DNA of 64,000 nt. Origin: Coprinus comatus. Its lineage: Eukaryota; Basidiomycota; Agaricomycetes; Agaricales; Agaricaceae. How positions within the stretch are numbered: position 1 is the first letter of the stretch; each line of letters starts with the position of its first letter. A program made the translations under genes and the position numbers. Below are positions 11,160-27,329 of the stretch, in pieces. The notes under the pieces are model-generated. The model was not told the origin of the DNA. It made no database searches and saw only the letters and a list, made by a program, of their open reading frames with translations. Location: contig JAWPGT010000051.1 of the NCBI GenBank assembly GCA_034638255.1, positions 98,826 through 162,825 of the forward strand, given 5' to 3'.

Positions 11160-12167
11160 TGCTGTAGTTACTGCTGTACGACATTCTGGTGTTGGTGTGA
11201 GAGAGATGGTTAATATTCATATCGGAAGAGGCGCTGGAAATTCTTACTGCAGTTACGGTATGAACCTCGAGGACAAGTGCTATCCAGCAGTGTTTGTATG
11301 ATATTTCTTCATCGACATCGATCGATGTACTGATTTAGTACTGATACCAGTGTTTAGAACCAGAGATGGTGAGTGATAGATGCTCAGAAGTCGAGGCCAA
11401 AATAGAACAGTTCAATATACCCTGATGGCGTTCACTAATAGGTTTATTGTAATTTTTCTATATCATGTATGTATGTATCAAATGATTTTGTTTTACATGT
11501 CTAGTACTCTAAAAAAAGTTGTGAGTGCTGAGACATTGGTAATTTAGTATATTTCACATTGCACCATTCCCATTTTCAGTATCTCGCCCAAGAATCTCAG
11601 GATGAAAGTCTAAGAGTACAACGGGCGCTCGACATGCCATGACACTGGTATTTTTTGCACCGTGGAAGGGATCAAGAAGTAGCAGGACGTGCTGCCGACC
11701 TTATTGGGTCATGATCTTAAAATAATTGTGTGACCTCTACTTGGGCTCAAGTCTCTTTGTGAACCGCATTGTTATGCCTCGCAGCCTTGGCTCTTGCACT
11801 TCTCCTTGATATTTCTTCAAGCCTTCAGAATTTCAAAGCCTCAACCTCCAACGTTTCACTGTCACCTAATCAAGGGCCACGTAACGAAGTTAGGATCGCT
11901 CACATGATTTCATACGACTCTAGTTGTCAGTGGCGCTTGTTAGTGCTCATTGGTTCGTGGGATGCTACTTGGTGGAGTGCTTTTTGGTCTACTCGGCGAT
12001 ATCCAATGATACTCGAAATGTCAGTTTTGTGGTTGAAAGAACGATACATTTGCGAAAAGGAAAGACCATAAACCGTATTGTAGTCCGAACATTATTAGAT
12101 CCTGATATACCTCAACCCTCACTCTCCCCTCCCTTCAGCCCCTTTTCCACATCAAGTAAAGCTATAG
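11160..12167. other. Spacer between propeller copies A and B
   Basis: About 1 kb that must hold the 5' region of copy A. A block at about 11318-11352 resembles blocks upstream of copies B and C. A plus-strand open frame starting near 11769 has a hydrophobic beginning but no family resemblance and is not called. Nothing else is recognised. Confidence 0.4.
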
Positions 12168-12997
12168 CTAGTCAAGTAGATTGAACCATTTTTTCTTATT
12201 AATATCATAACGCCACATCTCTCCATTCTCCTTCGCCAGATAGAGCCCATCGTTACCTGAAGATATATCTACAATAACTTCCCCTGAAGTCCCACCAAGT
12301 TGAAGTATCCTAACCCACTCCTTCTCTTTAACATGTGCGTATACTTCTTCAGGATTCGAACGACGTTGAAACAAACCTGCTGCCCCAGCCGTAATTTGGG
12401 CTGTGTTTCGATGGCCCACGTCCAATTCTTCCCAAAAACGACCATGAGGTTCACGTCTCCAAATACTCCCGTCATAACGCATCTTATAGACATTCCTCCA
12501 CCCAGCAATAATCAATTTGCTATTCGTATCATTGTCAATGCGATCCCAAGCCCAACCCCTCCCGTGAAACCAACTAAACTTGGCAAAGTCACCCTCCATA
12601 TGCATCAGGTAAATGTTACTCCCTTCTGCAGAGATCATAATAGTTTTTGGGTTATCATCGATTTGGATCCAAGGCTGACCAGGATTTTCAGAGGATCCAT
12701 CAAATTTCCAAATACTACCGTCTTGGTGAAGCTTGTAGACATAAGGACCACCGCTAGTGATAGCTTTGGCCTGGCCATTATCATCAATCCGAAGCCATGT
12801 AGAGTCGTTAGGGAGGAATTTGTAAATGTAACCAGCGGTGTCAAGTCTGTAGAGGAAGTCGGCTGCGCTGAGAGAAACGGTGTTGAATTCACATTCAAGG
12901 CGCTTCCAACCTATGTATTGGAAAATTTGATCGGTTTTGTCAATTCGGTAGCGTCCCTTGTTGAGTTACTGGCTGTAATTCCTACGCGGTTATGCAT
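12168..12997 (-). pseudogene. Tectonin-like beta-propeller gene, copy B (N-terminal frameshift)
   Basis: Second paralog. The frame ending at 12168 is open for about 260 codons and contains the same repeat series as copies A and C: FQYIGWKRLECE, ITSGGPYVYKLHQDG, MISAEGSNIYLMHM, GWRNVYKMRYDG, ITAGAAGLFQ and ISSGNDGLYLAKENGEMWRY. The ATG equivalent to the other copies (12997, reading MHNRVGITASNST) is in a different frame. One base appears to be missing near 12957 relative to copies A and C. The next in-frame ATG (12638) would remove about three blades. The result is either a one-base frameshift pseudogene or a sequencing error. The remaining sequence shows no other lesion, so decay would be recent. 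The lectin-like role is inferred from the repeat pattern only. Confidence 0.6.
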
Positions 12998-13344
12998 TGT
13001 TATACTGTCGCAGGAAATGAGAGAGTATACAATATATGAAGGCGAGAGTATTCACTGTTGATGTTTAGTATGAAGAGATGGTGCTTGTTTTCTGGAAGAG
13101 ACGAGGGGCTTTGTGCAATGTTTCTGAATCGATATACTGATTGAGTACTGATAATTTCCGCAGTGCTCAGAAGCCTTGTAACATCATGAATATCCTGATA
13201 AACACCGAGACATAAACGTGCTGTACACACGCATAGGACTCATGCTGATGTTTTATTAGAAGGTGAAGAACTACTAGTACAGTGGGATAATATCCAATTC
13301 CAAGAGGTCGAGAGTAGCGATCCAATGTCAACGTCTTCAACCCC
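12998..13344. other. Spacer between propeller copies B and C
   Basis: Upstream side of copy B and downstream side of copy C. It carries the conserved upstream block (about 13128-13175) shared with the other copies. No gene is seen. Confidence 0.4.
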
Positions 13345-14144
13345 CTATACTATTACTAGACATTTGCCTGTGGTAGGATCATAACGCAATACTTCTCCAT
13401 TCCTCTTAGCCACATATAAACCATCGTTACCGGCTGATATATCAGTTATAACTTCCCCATCGCCGAGTTTAACCAAGAAAGCCCAATCCCCCGGATTAAC
13501 ATAACGGTAAATCAAAGGGTCACGACCCTTGTGATACTGAAACAAACCACACGCCCCCGCCGTAATTTGAGAGGTATTTTTATAGCTATTCAACCAGTCC
13601 CACCATGACCCATTGTATTTGAAAACACTCCCATTTTTATGCATCTGATAGATATTCCCCCATCCAGCAACAATTGACTTTGTTTCTCTATTATCATCGA
13701 TTCGATCCCATTGTGACGGGTTCCCACCAAATTTAAAAATGGCACCATCCCTATGTAATAGGTAAAGGTCATTCCCGTCCGCTGCGATCATAACTTTTTG
13801 GGCATATTGATCGATTTGGACCCACTGAATCACTGGAGTGGATCCATCAGCTTTCCAAACGCTACCATCACTGTGAAGTTTGTAGACGTAGGCACCACGG
13901 TTGTGATAGACCTGGCTTGACCACTATCATCAATCTGAAGCCATGTAGAGTCGCTAGGGAGGTACTTGAAAATGTAACCGATGGAATCAAGTCTGTAGAG
14001 AAAGTCGGCTGCACTGATGGAAACGGTGTTGGATTTATATTCAAGGCGCTTCCAGCCTACGTATTGGAAGATTTGGCCAGTCTTGTCGATTCGATAAACG
14101 TCTCCATTGGTACTACTGGCGTCGACTCCTAAACAGTTATGCAT
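13345..14144 (-). pseudogene. Tectonin-like beta-propeller gene, copy C (single frameshift)
   Basis: Third paralog. The ATG at 14144 reads MHNCLGVDASSTNGDVYRID. The frame runs through two repeats and then, near 13895-13905, shifts by one base, consistent with a single deletion after ARSIT. The rest is open to the stop at 13345: YVYKLHSDGSVWKADGS, IAADGNDLYLLHRDG, GWGNIYQMHKNGS, ITAGACGLFQYHKG and ISAGNDGLYVAKRNGEVLRY. If read across the shift, seven blade-like repeats of about 37 residues are visible, ending with a strand that could close the propeller. The frame is also open upstream of the ATG, and that DNA resembles the sequence upstream of copies A and B. Sugar binding would fit the tectonin and tachylectin fold but is not shown. 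Confidence 0.6.
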
Positions 14145-15514
14145 TCTTGTTCTAAAACATAAATGCCTTGTGAGGGACTCGGATGACAGGTCATTAGAAG
14201 TAGAAAGTCGTACCGTGGTTGTTGTGTAGTATGTAAGTAGTAGTATTATAGGACGTTGAAGAACTTGGAAGACACGAGGATTTTGAGTTTTCAAATCGAT
14301 GTAGTATTGATTTGGTACTGATATATCCGCAGTGTCCAAAGTCCTTGCGCAGCCGCGACATGAGGTACATGAGTTGATGCACGTTCTAAGAAGGACACCC
14401 GGGCATTGTCAACAGAAGTAAGACACTGTCACGTTGCGCGCTATTTTTTTAAAGGGAGCTTCTTGCCAGTTTCGAACCCCAGAGCATATGGAATTCCCTA
14501 AATATATTTCCGAACCACCTGAATTGCAGCCCTAGGGCTGACGTGAAGTAGCGTTCTTCTGATTGCTTCATGCGCTGTGGTTGATGTCGAGTGAGGATGG
14601 TTGACATGGACTGGACCTGAAGATGACCACACCAACGGCGATATCACATATAACATAATTCTAACAAAAGTGCCAAGGGTAATCCACAGCCATTAATTAA
14701 CTCCTGCAGAAAATGATAATGCGCAAATATAATGTTCACATCACATACTGGTGCTGCACAAGCTTCTTTCTCAGTGAATTCATGGACCGAGGCTTGGACT
14801 TATACTCTCCCGGTAACAATGTTCCACCCTCACCGGTGCATATACGCGTGAGAGCGTCTTTAAAGGGACCGTCATAATCCTGCAAGAAATTAGTTCTCGG
14901 ACAAGTCACAGGTTACGAACACTATGGAAAAAAAACACACAATAAGAACGTTCCTGTCAAAGACAAATAGTTTGTATGTCTTGCGAAATTTGTACGGCAG
15001 GTATCTCTTGAGCAATGGCCTCGAATGAATTTCCCTGGGATTACCGTCGTACTCGCCCTCAAGAGGGTGAGACGCCAAGTTTGATACTCAAGATTACTAT
15101 GTCAAGCACTAAAATGGATTAGATTATGGACGACTTCAATATTTGGCCAAACCGGGTCTGCGAGTTTGATATCGCTAAAAGAAACACGGTGAGCGCTTGA
15201 GCACGGATCAGTCTAATTACTTCATGATAAGATTTCTGTTTCCTCCGGGATTTATGATAACAGGGTCTGAATGGTATATCGACTGTCATTACTGGAACTG
15301 GCTCTTCTCCAATATGTATTCAGAGCCCTTATTTTCGCTGTCAAAGTATTCTCCCAAAATCCAAAATTAACGTTCAAATTATATCCATGTGTACACTATA
15401 ACATTAAAGATATCCACATTCACAACTCATAAAAGACAAAAACATAACGAAAAAACCAAACCAACCTTCACTTCATTACGCTCTTTACAATCACATCACC
15501 CGAAAATCTCCCGG
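14145..15514. other. Intergenic region between propeller array and SMC5
   Basis: No supported gene. It includes the upstream block of propeller copy C (14290-14340). A tRNA-like GGTTCGAA on the minus strand near 14470 does not fold into a T-arm. The rest has short meaningless frames. Confidence 0.45.
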
Positions 15515-20718
<5,204 letters not shown>

Positions 20719-20830
20719 ATTGTTGTGGGGATAATGGAAAAGGGGAGAAATGAAAGGGACGCGTTTGAGTGATTTGTGTGACAATAAAGCCTAATTGGGA
20801 TTGTGACAGTACGCGTTTCTGTGGGTTTGA
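20719..20830. promoter_or_regulatory. Shared divergent promoter region SMC5 / DUF5745 gene
   Basis: Only 112 bp separate the two divergent start codons. It contains an ACGCGT-type MluI-box-like sequence twice (near 20760 and 20811). ACGCGT is the MBF binding core that drives G1/S genes in yeasts and fits an SMC gene. Use of these sites here is inferred. Confidence 0.45.
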
Positions 20831-22027
20831 ATGGCTGGGGTAATGGACATTGTTACTCAGCTCAACACTCTCCTCAAATCTCTCCACCTCCCTTTCACTC
20901 TCCTATCTCCAACAGACCTCACTCCCTCCCTGCTTTTGCTTATTCTAGAATCTATCCTTGGCTTTCGTCTATCAATAGACCACGGTTACAATGATTCAAA
21001 ACGTACCAGGCAAATCAGAATCATCAAGGTCTTTTTGGGTGTTTTGGAGGTTGATGTAATTAAGAGAGATGTTGGGTTGAGTAGAATTGATCCTGGGAGA
21101 TTAGCTAAAGGTGCTTGGGATGAAGTTTGTTTTGTGGCTGAAGTGTTGTGTTGGATTGGAGACTTGACATTACCCTCTCCATCTTCATCTACTATAACCT
21201 TTCTTCCACCATTATCACCACTCTCTCCATTACCTGAAACACTACCATCATCTATGTTATTCAAAGAAGATGATACAGATAGTGTACATACACTTATCAC
21301 TTCACCTCGTGCTACATCTTCACCTATTCTACCTCATACACCTACACCACTACCACGGTCACCTCCTATACCTCCATCTTCACTATCATTATCTGCGTCA
21401 ACTTCGAGTTTGGATATAGATAGGGATGATGATTCGTTTCGTATGCAACATCCTCCAATACGAACGAAAGGATACATCGATTTGGTAGACCATGAATCTG
21501 AAATATCTTCCTTCCTCAATTCTCCAAGCCAGTCATTTAATCTCAATTTATCTCCCACAAGGGTACCGTCTACACCTAATAAGACCACTCGTTCCGCTCC
21601 GAACTCGATACACAAACAAACGCAGACGCAGACGCAGACACAAACTCGAACTCGAACTCGACTCCGAGCCCAAACCCAATCTCAATCTCAAACTCGGACA
21701 CCGACTCGTTTGAACCAGACCCAATCAAGTACTCAACAACGTCACCAAAAATATCAAGATCTCAATAAACTTCTCCGAACAACCACAACTTCCACCAATA
21801 CAAATACAGCAGCAGCAGCAAAATCTCCTGAACATAACTCAGATTACGATCCTCGTCAAACATTAGACTTGTTGCATAATCGTACTAAAATGATGCAGGA
21901 TTTACTTTCTGCTAGGATGAATCGGGCTTTGACTTTGACATCTTCTATGTCCGCATCTGGTTCTGGTTCTGGTGCTGGTTTGTCTCAGAAGGCGATGTTT
22001 CGGAATGATGATGTAAATGTTCAATGA
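20831..22027 (+). CDS. DUF5745-like protein with low-complexity tail
   Basis: An intronless frame of 398 codons starting at an ATG. Residues 1 to about 110 form a helical, hydrophobic domain: LNTLLKSLHLPF, DLTPSLLLLILESILG, IRIIKVFLGVLEVDV and AEVLCWIGDL. This resembles the fungal DUF5745 domain, thought to be a calponin-homology-like fold related to centrosomal proteins; I recall this rather than having tested it. The remaining 290 residues are rich in Ser, Thr, Pro, Gln and Arg and include a TQTQTQTRTRTR repeat encoded by CAGACG units near 21617-21660. It is divergent from SMC5 and shares its short promoter region, so cell-cycle expression is possible. The start is fixed by the beginning of the conserved domain. 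Confidence 0.7.
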   Translation: MAGVMDIVTQLNTLLKSLHLPFTLLSPTDLTPSLLLLILESILGFRLSIDHGYNDSKRTRQIRIIKVFLGVLEVDVIKRDVGLSRIDPGRLAKGAWDEVCFVAEVLCWIGDLTLPSPSSSTITFLPPLSPLSPLPETLPSSMLFKEDDTDSVHTLITSPRATSSPILPHTPTPLPRSPPIPPSSLSLSASTSSLDIDRDDDSFRMQHPPIRTKGYIDLVDHESEISSFLNSPSQSFNLNLSPTRVPSTPNKTTRSAPNSIHKQTQTQTQTQTRTRTRLRAQTQSQSQTRTPTRLNQTQSSTQQRHQKYQDLNKLLRTTTTSTNTNTAAAAKSPEHNSDYDPRQTLDLLHNRTKMMQDLLSARMNRALTLTSSMSASGSGSGAGLSQKAMFRNDDVNVQ

Positions 22028-22818
22028 ATGTTGGGTCGTTAATGTTGATTTTTTGGTTTGTTTTTCTTGTTTTTTTTTTTCCCTTCTACGCCTTTTTTCA
22101 TTTTTTGGTTGTTGTTGTGTTGGATAGGGATTTTACGCTTATATGCCTTTTTTTTGTTCTCACTTTGTGGATGGTGATCGTTGCATACGTTTTATATGTG
22201 TATTCTTTGTTTTTTGCTTTTTCTTTTTCTTGCGTTTTACTGTTATTTTGATAGGCCAGGACATAAATCACTATTGACACTACTTACTACTAGCTAGCCA
22301 TATGTTATCTTTTTTGTTGATATAACTACATACATTTCATGTTTACAATGGTAGTACTTTTTCGTTTTTCTTTCGTACTTACGAGTTTTATTTCATATCT
22401 TCAAGTTTGTTGTGATCAACTACTACATATAATCCTAACCACTTATAAATATCATACATATACTTACTTATGAAGTCAATAGAAATCAGAAAACATAAAG
22501 AGAAGAGTACAAAGAACAAACACAAACTAAATATTATATAGTAGAACAATTTTATAACCCAAATACTTACTATGCATCCACCCCACAACCACCACAACCA
22601 CCACAACCAGCGATTTGCAACCAAAATCCCAAAATCATTATCGTTATCATTATCGTTATTACAGCTTCATCACCAAGTCCAACATAATATATATCAATCA
22701 GAGTTTTAACAAGGAAAATCATATACATAGTACCTTTTGTGTAACGACGGGAAGTGGGTTTTTTAGTTTATCTCAAATCATATCAATGGTTTTTGGTTCG
22801 TTACTCAAAGTTAAAAAA
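22028..22818. other. AT-rich intergenic region after the DUF5745 gene
   Basis: T-rich 3' flank, then a CCACAA repeat run (about 22575-22610). Open frames are low-complexity. No gene is seen. Confidence 0.45.
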
Positions 22819-23095
22819 AACCTGTAGGTGGAACGCCCTTTTTTATTTCTATTTTTATTTCCATTTTTATTTTTATTTTTATACATTCTTTACCTATTCC
22901 CATTCAGTAACACCTCCCCAGTTCCAACTTCCTACTCTCAAAAAAAAAAAAAGTCACTATCCTACCCATACAACCTTCCAAATCCTAAAAACATCGACAC
23001 TGACATTCCAGAATGGCACCTAGTCAATTTAAAATCATATGTAACCGTCCAGATCCCTAACTCGAATTCGGGATTACAAAAGGTATTGATATAAC
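22819..23095 (+). pseudogene. Relic of a FunK1-type kinase C-terminus
   Basis: The frame here reads LYILYLFPFSNT, then SLSYPYNLPN and IPEWHLVN. It parallels the C-terminal exon of the kinase copies downstream (FYVLYLFPFSN, SLSYPHSVPS, IPEWPRQI). The exon even begins GTAGGTGGAA, like the acceptor and start GTAGGTGGAAAG in copy 1. A TTTTTATTTC repeat expansion (about 22835-22885) has stretched the hydrophobic part, and the rest of the gene is missing. This is a decayed fragment of a third kinase copy. Confidence 0.6.
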
Positions 23096-23377
23096 TTGGA
23101 ATGTTGAATGTATAAAAATGGTTTCTTTCGTAGACTCAGCCAAAAAAAAAAAGTATATGTAGTGTAAGTAATCATCTACGACAATGCCAAATGTTGTCGA
23201 GCCTTATTGGAATTGACTGCCAAGTGAGGTCGTCAACAACATTGATGGCTGCATCGTCACCTGCGTGAGGCTGTGACCGTTGTAACTTACAAGTCCACAG
23301 CACCCTAGATGGAACATTAGCATTTTAACATTTTACTCTAGTACTGGATGCCACGTCGCAAAAGGGAAATCATTAAC
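23096..23377. other. Spacer upstream of kinase copy 1
   Basis: No gene is seen. It should contain the promoter of the kinase-like gene that follows. Confidence 0.4.
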
Positions 23378-26300
23378 ATGGAAGAAAACGAAATGAAGAC
23401 TAAAAAAATTACGCAGTTCCTTCGGCCTCCATCATCAGGTAAGGCAACCCTTGGGTTGAAGGGTTCAATTACATCTTACAATCTGAGAATTCCTGTAGGC
23501 GGTTGACTTTAATGCGAAATACTTGAGGACGCGAGACAGCAATATACATCTTATTCCTCATGACCATGAACGCGGTGACTCTGACAACAGACTGAGTTCA
23601 GAACCAAAATTTCTCAAAAGCTTTGACCTTGTCGAACACGTATTCGGTTCTCTAGTGTCAATCCGAGTTGCGGCAGCTGTTTTCTTCTAGCATTCCTTCA
23701 GCTCAACCTTGTCCAAGTGCACAGCCAAAATGATCATATACCCCACCCTGCCTCTACCGAAGACTGGATTGACGCTTGTATACACGCATCTGTTGCATTA
23801 CATGACAAGCTTTATCATAAGGAGTCTAAAGATGCCAACAACATTTACCATTGGGAATGGTCACCTCACTTCGACACACGGACAGGGGCGGGGGTAGCAA
23901 TGTTCCTTAACACGGTCGCTGTAGTCGCACATTAAGTCATATCATCTGCGTCGGTCTCTTCAGTGTTAGCGAACGTTCAAATTAAAACTCTTTGGACACA
24001 TATTCCCAATCCAAATGATCCTTCAGCTTGCCAACGTGAATATGATCAAACACCATCATCTTCATCTTATGATTCCGACAATGCTTTGGATGAACAAGAC
24101 TCCTACCCTCAGCTTCCTAACATTGTTGCCGTACCAATTGAAGTGTTCACAAATGGTCCTTCTAATGACGCAAAGCACCCATCTATTTTCTCCAGACTTG
24201 AATACATATTAAGTGATGTGCTCCTACCACAACCCCTCCAATGTATTCATCACGGACACCACCACCCCACAACAACCCACATCACAAAAAAAACAGACAC
24301 CCTTCTATCTTATCGACAATTAAACCCATATTCACCAACCTTCCTACTAATACCCCACCAACGTCCACGGAAACCTCCTCTTCAATAGCGTCCTCTACAA
24401 ATCAATTAAAGTCCTTTGTTGGTGTAGAGCATCTCCATACTTTTCTCCAGTCACAAGGTGAAAGGCCACCAATTCGCTTGCGAGATTTCTCCCATTTACG
24501 ACAAAATCAAGTTAACCCCGAGTTCTTGTGTTTCGAATGTTTCGCTGCTACCGGAAAGCTGGAGAATGTAAATGTACAGGACTCATCCTCCAGCTACGCT
24601 TCCCGAGTACTGCCATACATGAAACGGCAGTATATTGCACAACCCCATTTGCACTTTGTACTTGGTTTAGTTATGGAGGAAGATACTATGACATTGTATA
24701 GAGGTGATTTGATAGGCACAGAAGAATGTATGTTTGACATTAACACCGGGAGCGGAGCCTTGGAGATCATTCGTTTGGCATTGGGATTTACAGTTGCGGA
24801 CAACAAAACACTTGGACACGATCCCGATTTTGAACTTGAGAGGGCATTTGGTCGTATTTTTGTTGGCGCGGGAGATGATTGGAAGGCAGGTACTGAGAAG
24901 GAAATAGATAATGAGCTTAAGGGTGCAGTGTTCGTACCGAAATACTACAACACCCCACCTGATAGCACTGGAAGATTACAACGCTACTATCTTCATTACT
25001 TGGTTGATAATCGTGGATCCTTCGGAGGTCGAATGACAAGAGTATGTATGGTGCGCATATCGGCAAGTGAAGACCGAGGAAGACATAATGAAATTGGTCC
25101 ACGACGACGATCAAAATGAAGCTCGGCAAATTGTATCGCGTAAGGACAATGATATTTTTGTCGGTCCTTACGCACTCAAGTATCAGTCAATAAAATCGAA
25201 GGAAAATGTAGTTTCGAGAATACGGCAAGCTGTTGAAGAGGAAAAAAAAGTAGCAAAGGAAAATGATGAACAAACTGGGGTTGAATATATTCTTCTTCCT
25301 GAATTGTAAGCAAACTCCACCATCTGGAAACTATATAAACTTATACGGACCTTTGTCTTAGTACTCATGAAAATACAAATGTTCTCTATCAACGCGGCAT
25401 TACAGAGGAGAGAGGAATCCCATATGCATTAGCAAAGTTGGTTCCAAAACGAAACATCATCACGATCTCTTTATTCAAACGTACATTGTCGCAATCCCAA
25501 AACTTCAAGGAAGTTGCCCATGCAATCATAGATGGTCTTCGGGGTATGTTCTAACCAGTCGTATGCTTGCCTTGCATTAAGTTCCTCTAGCCATACAATG
25601 GCTACACAAAAAGGGCTTTCTCCATCGAGATATAAGCATTGGAAATGTTTTGCTTTCACCAGAGAGTCCCACCACATTTAAGAGGGCTTTCTCTCCTGAG
25701 GCAAGGGTTGTACTATGCCGTAGGAAGGTTTCTTCGCCAAACGGCCTCCACAGTCTCCTTCACGACTTTGATCTTGCTGGTCTCATGAGTGATGTATGTT
25801 TATTTTGTCACTTGTTGCTGTAAAACTGCTGCTCTAATTTTGAACGCAAGGGTAAGAGCTTCCAGTCGTAAGCTCAAGGTATAACTTGTGATCATCCCCG
25901 TGGCGGTCAAATTGTCTGTCGTCCTATATTCGTCCATATTATCAACTCATCTGATCCTCTTTCAGGGAACTCTAGCATATATGTCAATAAGAGTTTTAAA
26001 AAACAACCCGTCTTCTCATACCGTTTCTGAGGACGTGAGTGGATTAAAAAATCTGTTGACATTTATTTCTGCTAATGATTTCGTGTAGGTGGAAAGTCTA
26101 TTTTATGTTCTTTATCTGTTCCCGTTCAGTAACAGTTTCAAGAAGTCGCTATCATACCCGCATAGTGTTCCAAGTATCGACGATATTCCAGAATGGCCCC
26201 GGCAAATAAAATGGTGGACAACTGGTACTAGCATTGACACGAGCTTGGAGCAACTCGGCATCAACAAGGAAAACTTTTTTACAGACTCAAGCGGAAAGTA

Positions 26301-26469
26301 CAGGAATCCTCAATTGATGAGTAGTGCGTACTTTAAGGGTAATTGGAAGAAAGGGAGAAAAGAGAGAAAGCTATGGGAAAAACTAGTAAATATGCTCCAT
26401 GATGAGTATGTATTTTCTCGCCCTACTGAAGGAGTAAACTCGCTTCTTCAACGCTCGATTACGATTTAA
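23378..26469 (+). pseudogene. FunK1-type fungal protein kinase, copy 1 (frameshifted)
   Basis: A multi-exon gene of the Agaricomycete FunK1 (fungal protein kinase) expansion, function unknown. A plausible first exon is 23378-23438 (MEENEMKTKKITQFLRPPSS). The N-terminal region contains DWIDACIHASVALHDKLYH and CQREYDQTPSSSS. The middle exon (about 24241-25060) includes LHFVLGLVMEEDTMTLYRGD. Kinase motifs follow: FVGPYALKYQ, the catalytic loop LHRDISIGN, the metal-binding DFD in LLHDFDLAGLM, and GTLAYMSIRVLK. The C-terminal exon starts VESLFYVLYLFPFSN. At 25043-25050 a TATG duplication shifts the frame just after GGRMTRV; paralog copy 2 lacks it. Downstream exons are open, so the lesion may be recent or a sequencing error. 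Catalytic Asp and Asn residues are preserved. Exact exon ends in the N-terminal third are uncertain. Confidence 0.7.
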
Positions 26470-27329
26470 GGTTCTATTCCACGCATGATTAAATCTTTGG
26501 ATGAAAGTTTTAGTCAGTAATCTAAATACATCTCTGCGACAATCATCGTTTAACAGAGGGAAAATCACAAGGGGCAACTCATGATCAGTATCAATAAGGA
26601 GAACTTCTTCTCAGAGTCAAGCGAAAAATACAGGATTCCTCAGTTGATGAGTGATGCACATTTCAAGAATAATTGAAAGAAAGGGAATAGGGACTCAGGA
26701 GAGAAAGCTATAGAAAAAACTAAATAAGCTCCACGATGAGTATATTTTCACTAGATTTGACTCTCACTCTCCTCTTTCTGAAGGACCAAGTTCACTTCTT
26801 TGGCACTCCAATGTGATTGAAGCTTATCGCATTGGATCGAAATCAGTGAGTTATTCATCACTTAGTACGCGTATACTACATAGGAGTTTAGGTAGGGATA
26901 GAAGGGACTGAACACTCAAATGACCTTGATGAGTAAAATGTGAAAATGATGCCTATACTACTCATATTAAATTTACAAATAAGATATGTCACAAATGGAC
27001 CGTTGTTGTCTATGCGACGTACAGGTATATATATACAGTTGGGGTAAAATGTGCCGTAAACGTGTAAGTGATCGGATCGCAACGGCAACGTCACTGACAT
27101 CACAACTTCTTACTCTCACCTCTTATACATTGTAGTCCGAGAAGCTCCCTGTCAGAAATCTCAGAAAGAGAAAAAATATTCAAGAAAGTGAGATGAATAA
27201 AAATAAAACGCGTACCACTAGTTCATTAGCTCCTGGTAATCTAAGTAACAACTTGAAGGTGAGAAGCCCAAGATTGTCGACCATTACGAATGTTTTCCAA
27301 CTTCAATGTACAATACTTACTCTAGATAA
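26470..27329. other. Degenerate spacer between kinase copies
   Basis: The spacer contains a decayed partial duplicate of the copy 1 C-terminal exon (26580-26760, listed separately). The remainder (26770-27330) shows no recognisable coding sequence. Confidence 0.45.
26580..26760 (+). pseudogene. Decayed duplicate of the FunK1 C-terminal exon
   Basis: DNA here closely repeats about 26263-26400 of copy 1, with the readable equivalents INKENFF, KYRIPQLMSDAHFKNN and then a stop. In-frame stops and small indels make it non-coding. It marks a tandem duplication event within the kinase array. Confidence 0.65.

Noticed and set aside
11769..12071. A plus-strand frame of 100 codons starting with a hydrophobic segment (signal-peptide-like).
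   Set aside because: No conserved sequence, overlaps the spacer between propeller copies, and its second half has random composition.
14455..14500. GGTTCGAA on the minus strand near 14470 looks like a tRNA B box.
   Set aside because: The neighbouring bases do not pair as a T stem and no acceptor or anticodon arms could be found.
20986..21615. Antisense frames of about 100 codons over the DUF5745-like gene.
   Set aside because: They are shadows of a stop-poor Ser/Pro/Thr-rich coding strand.
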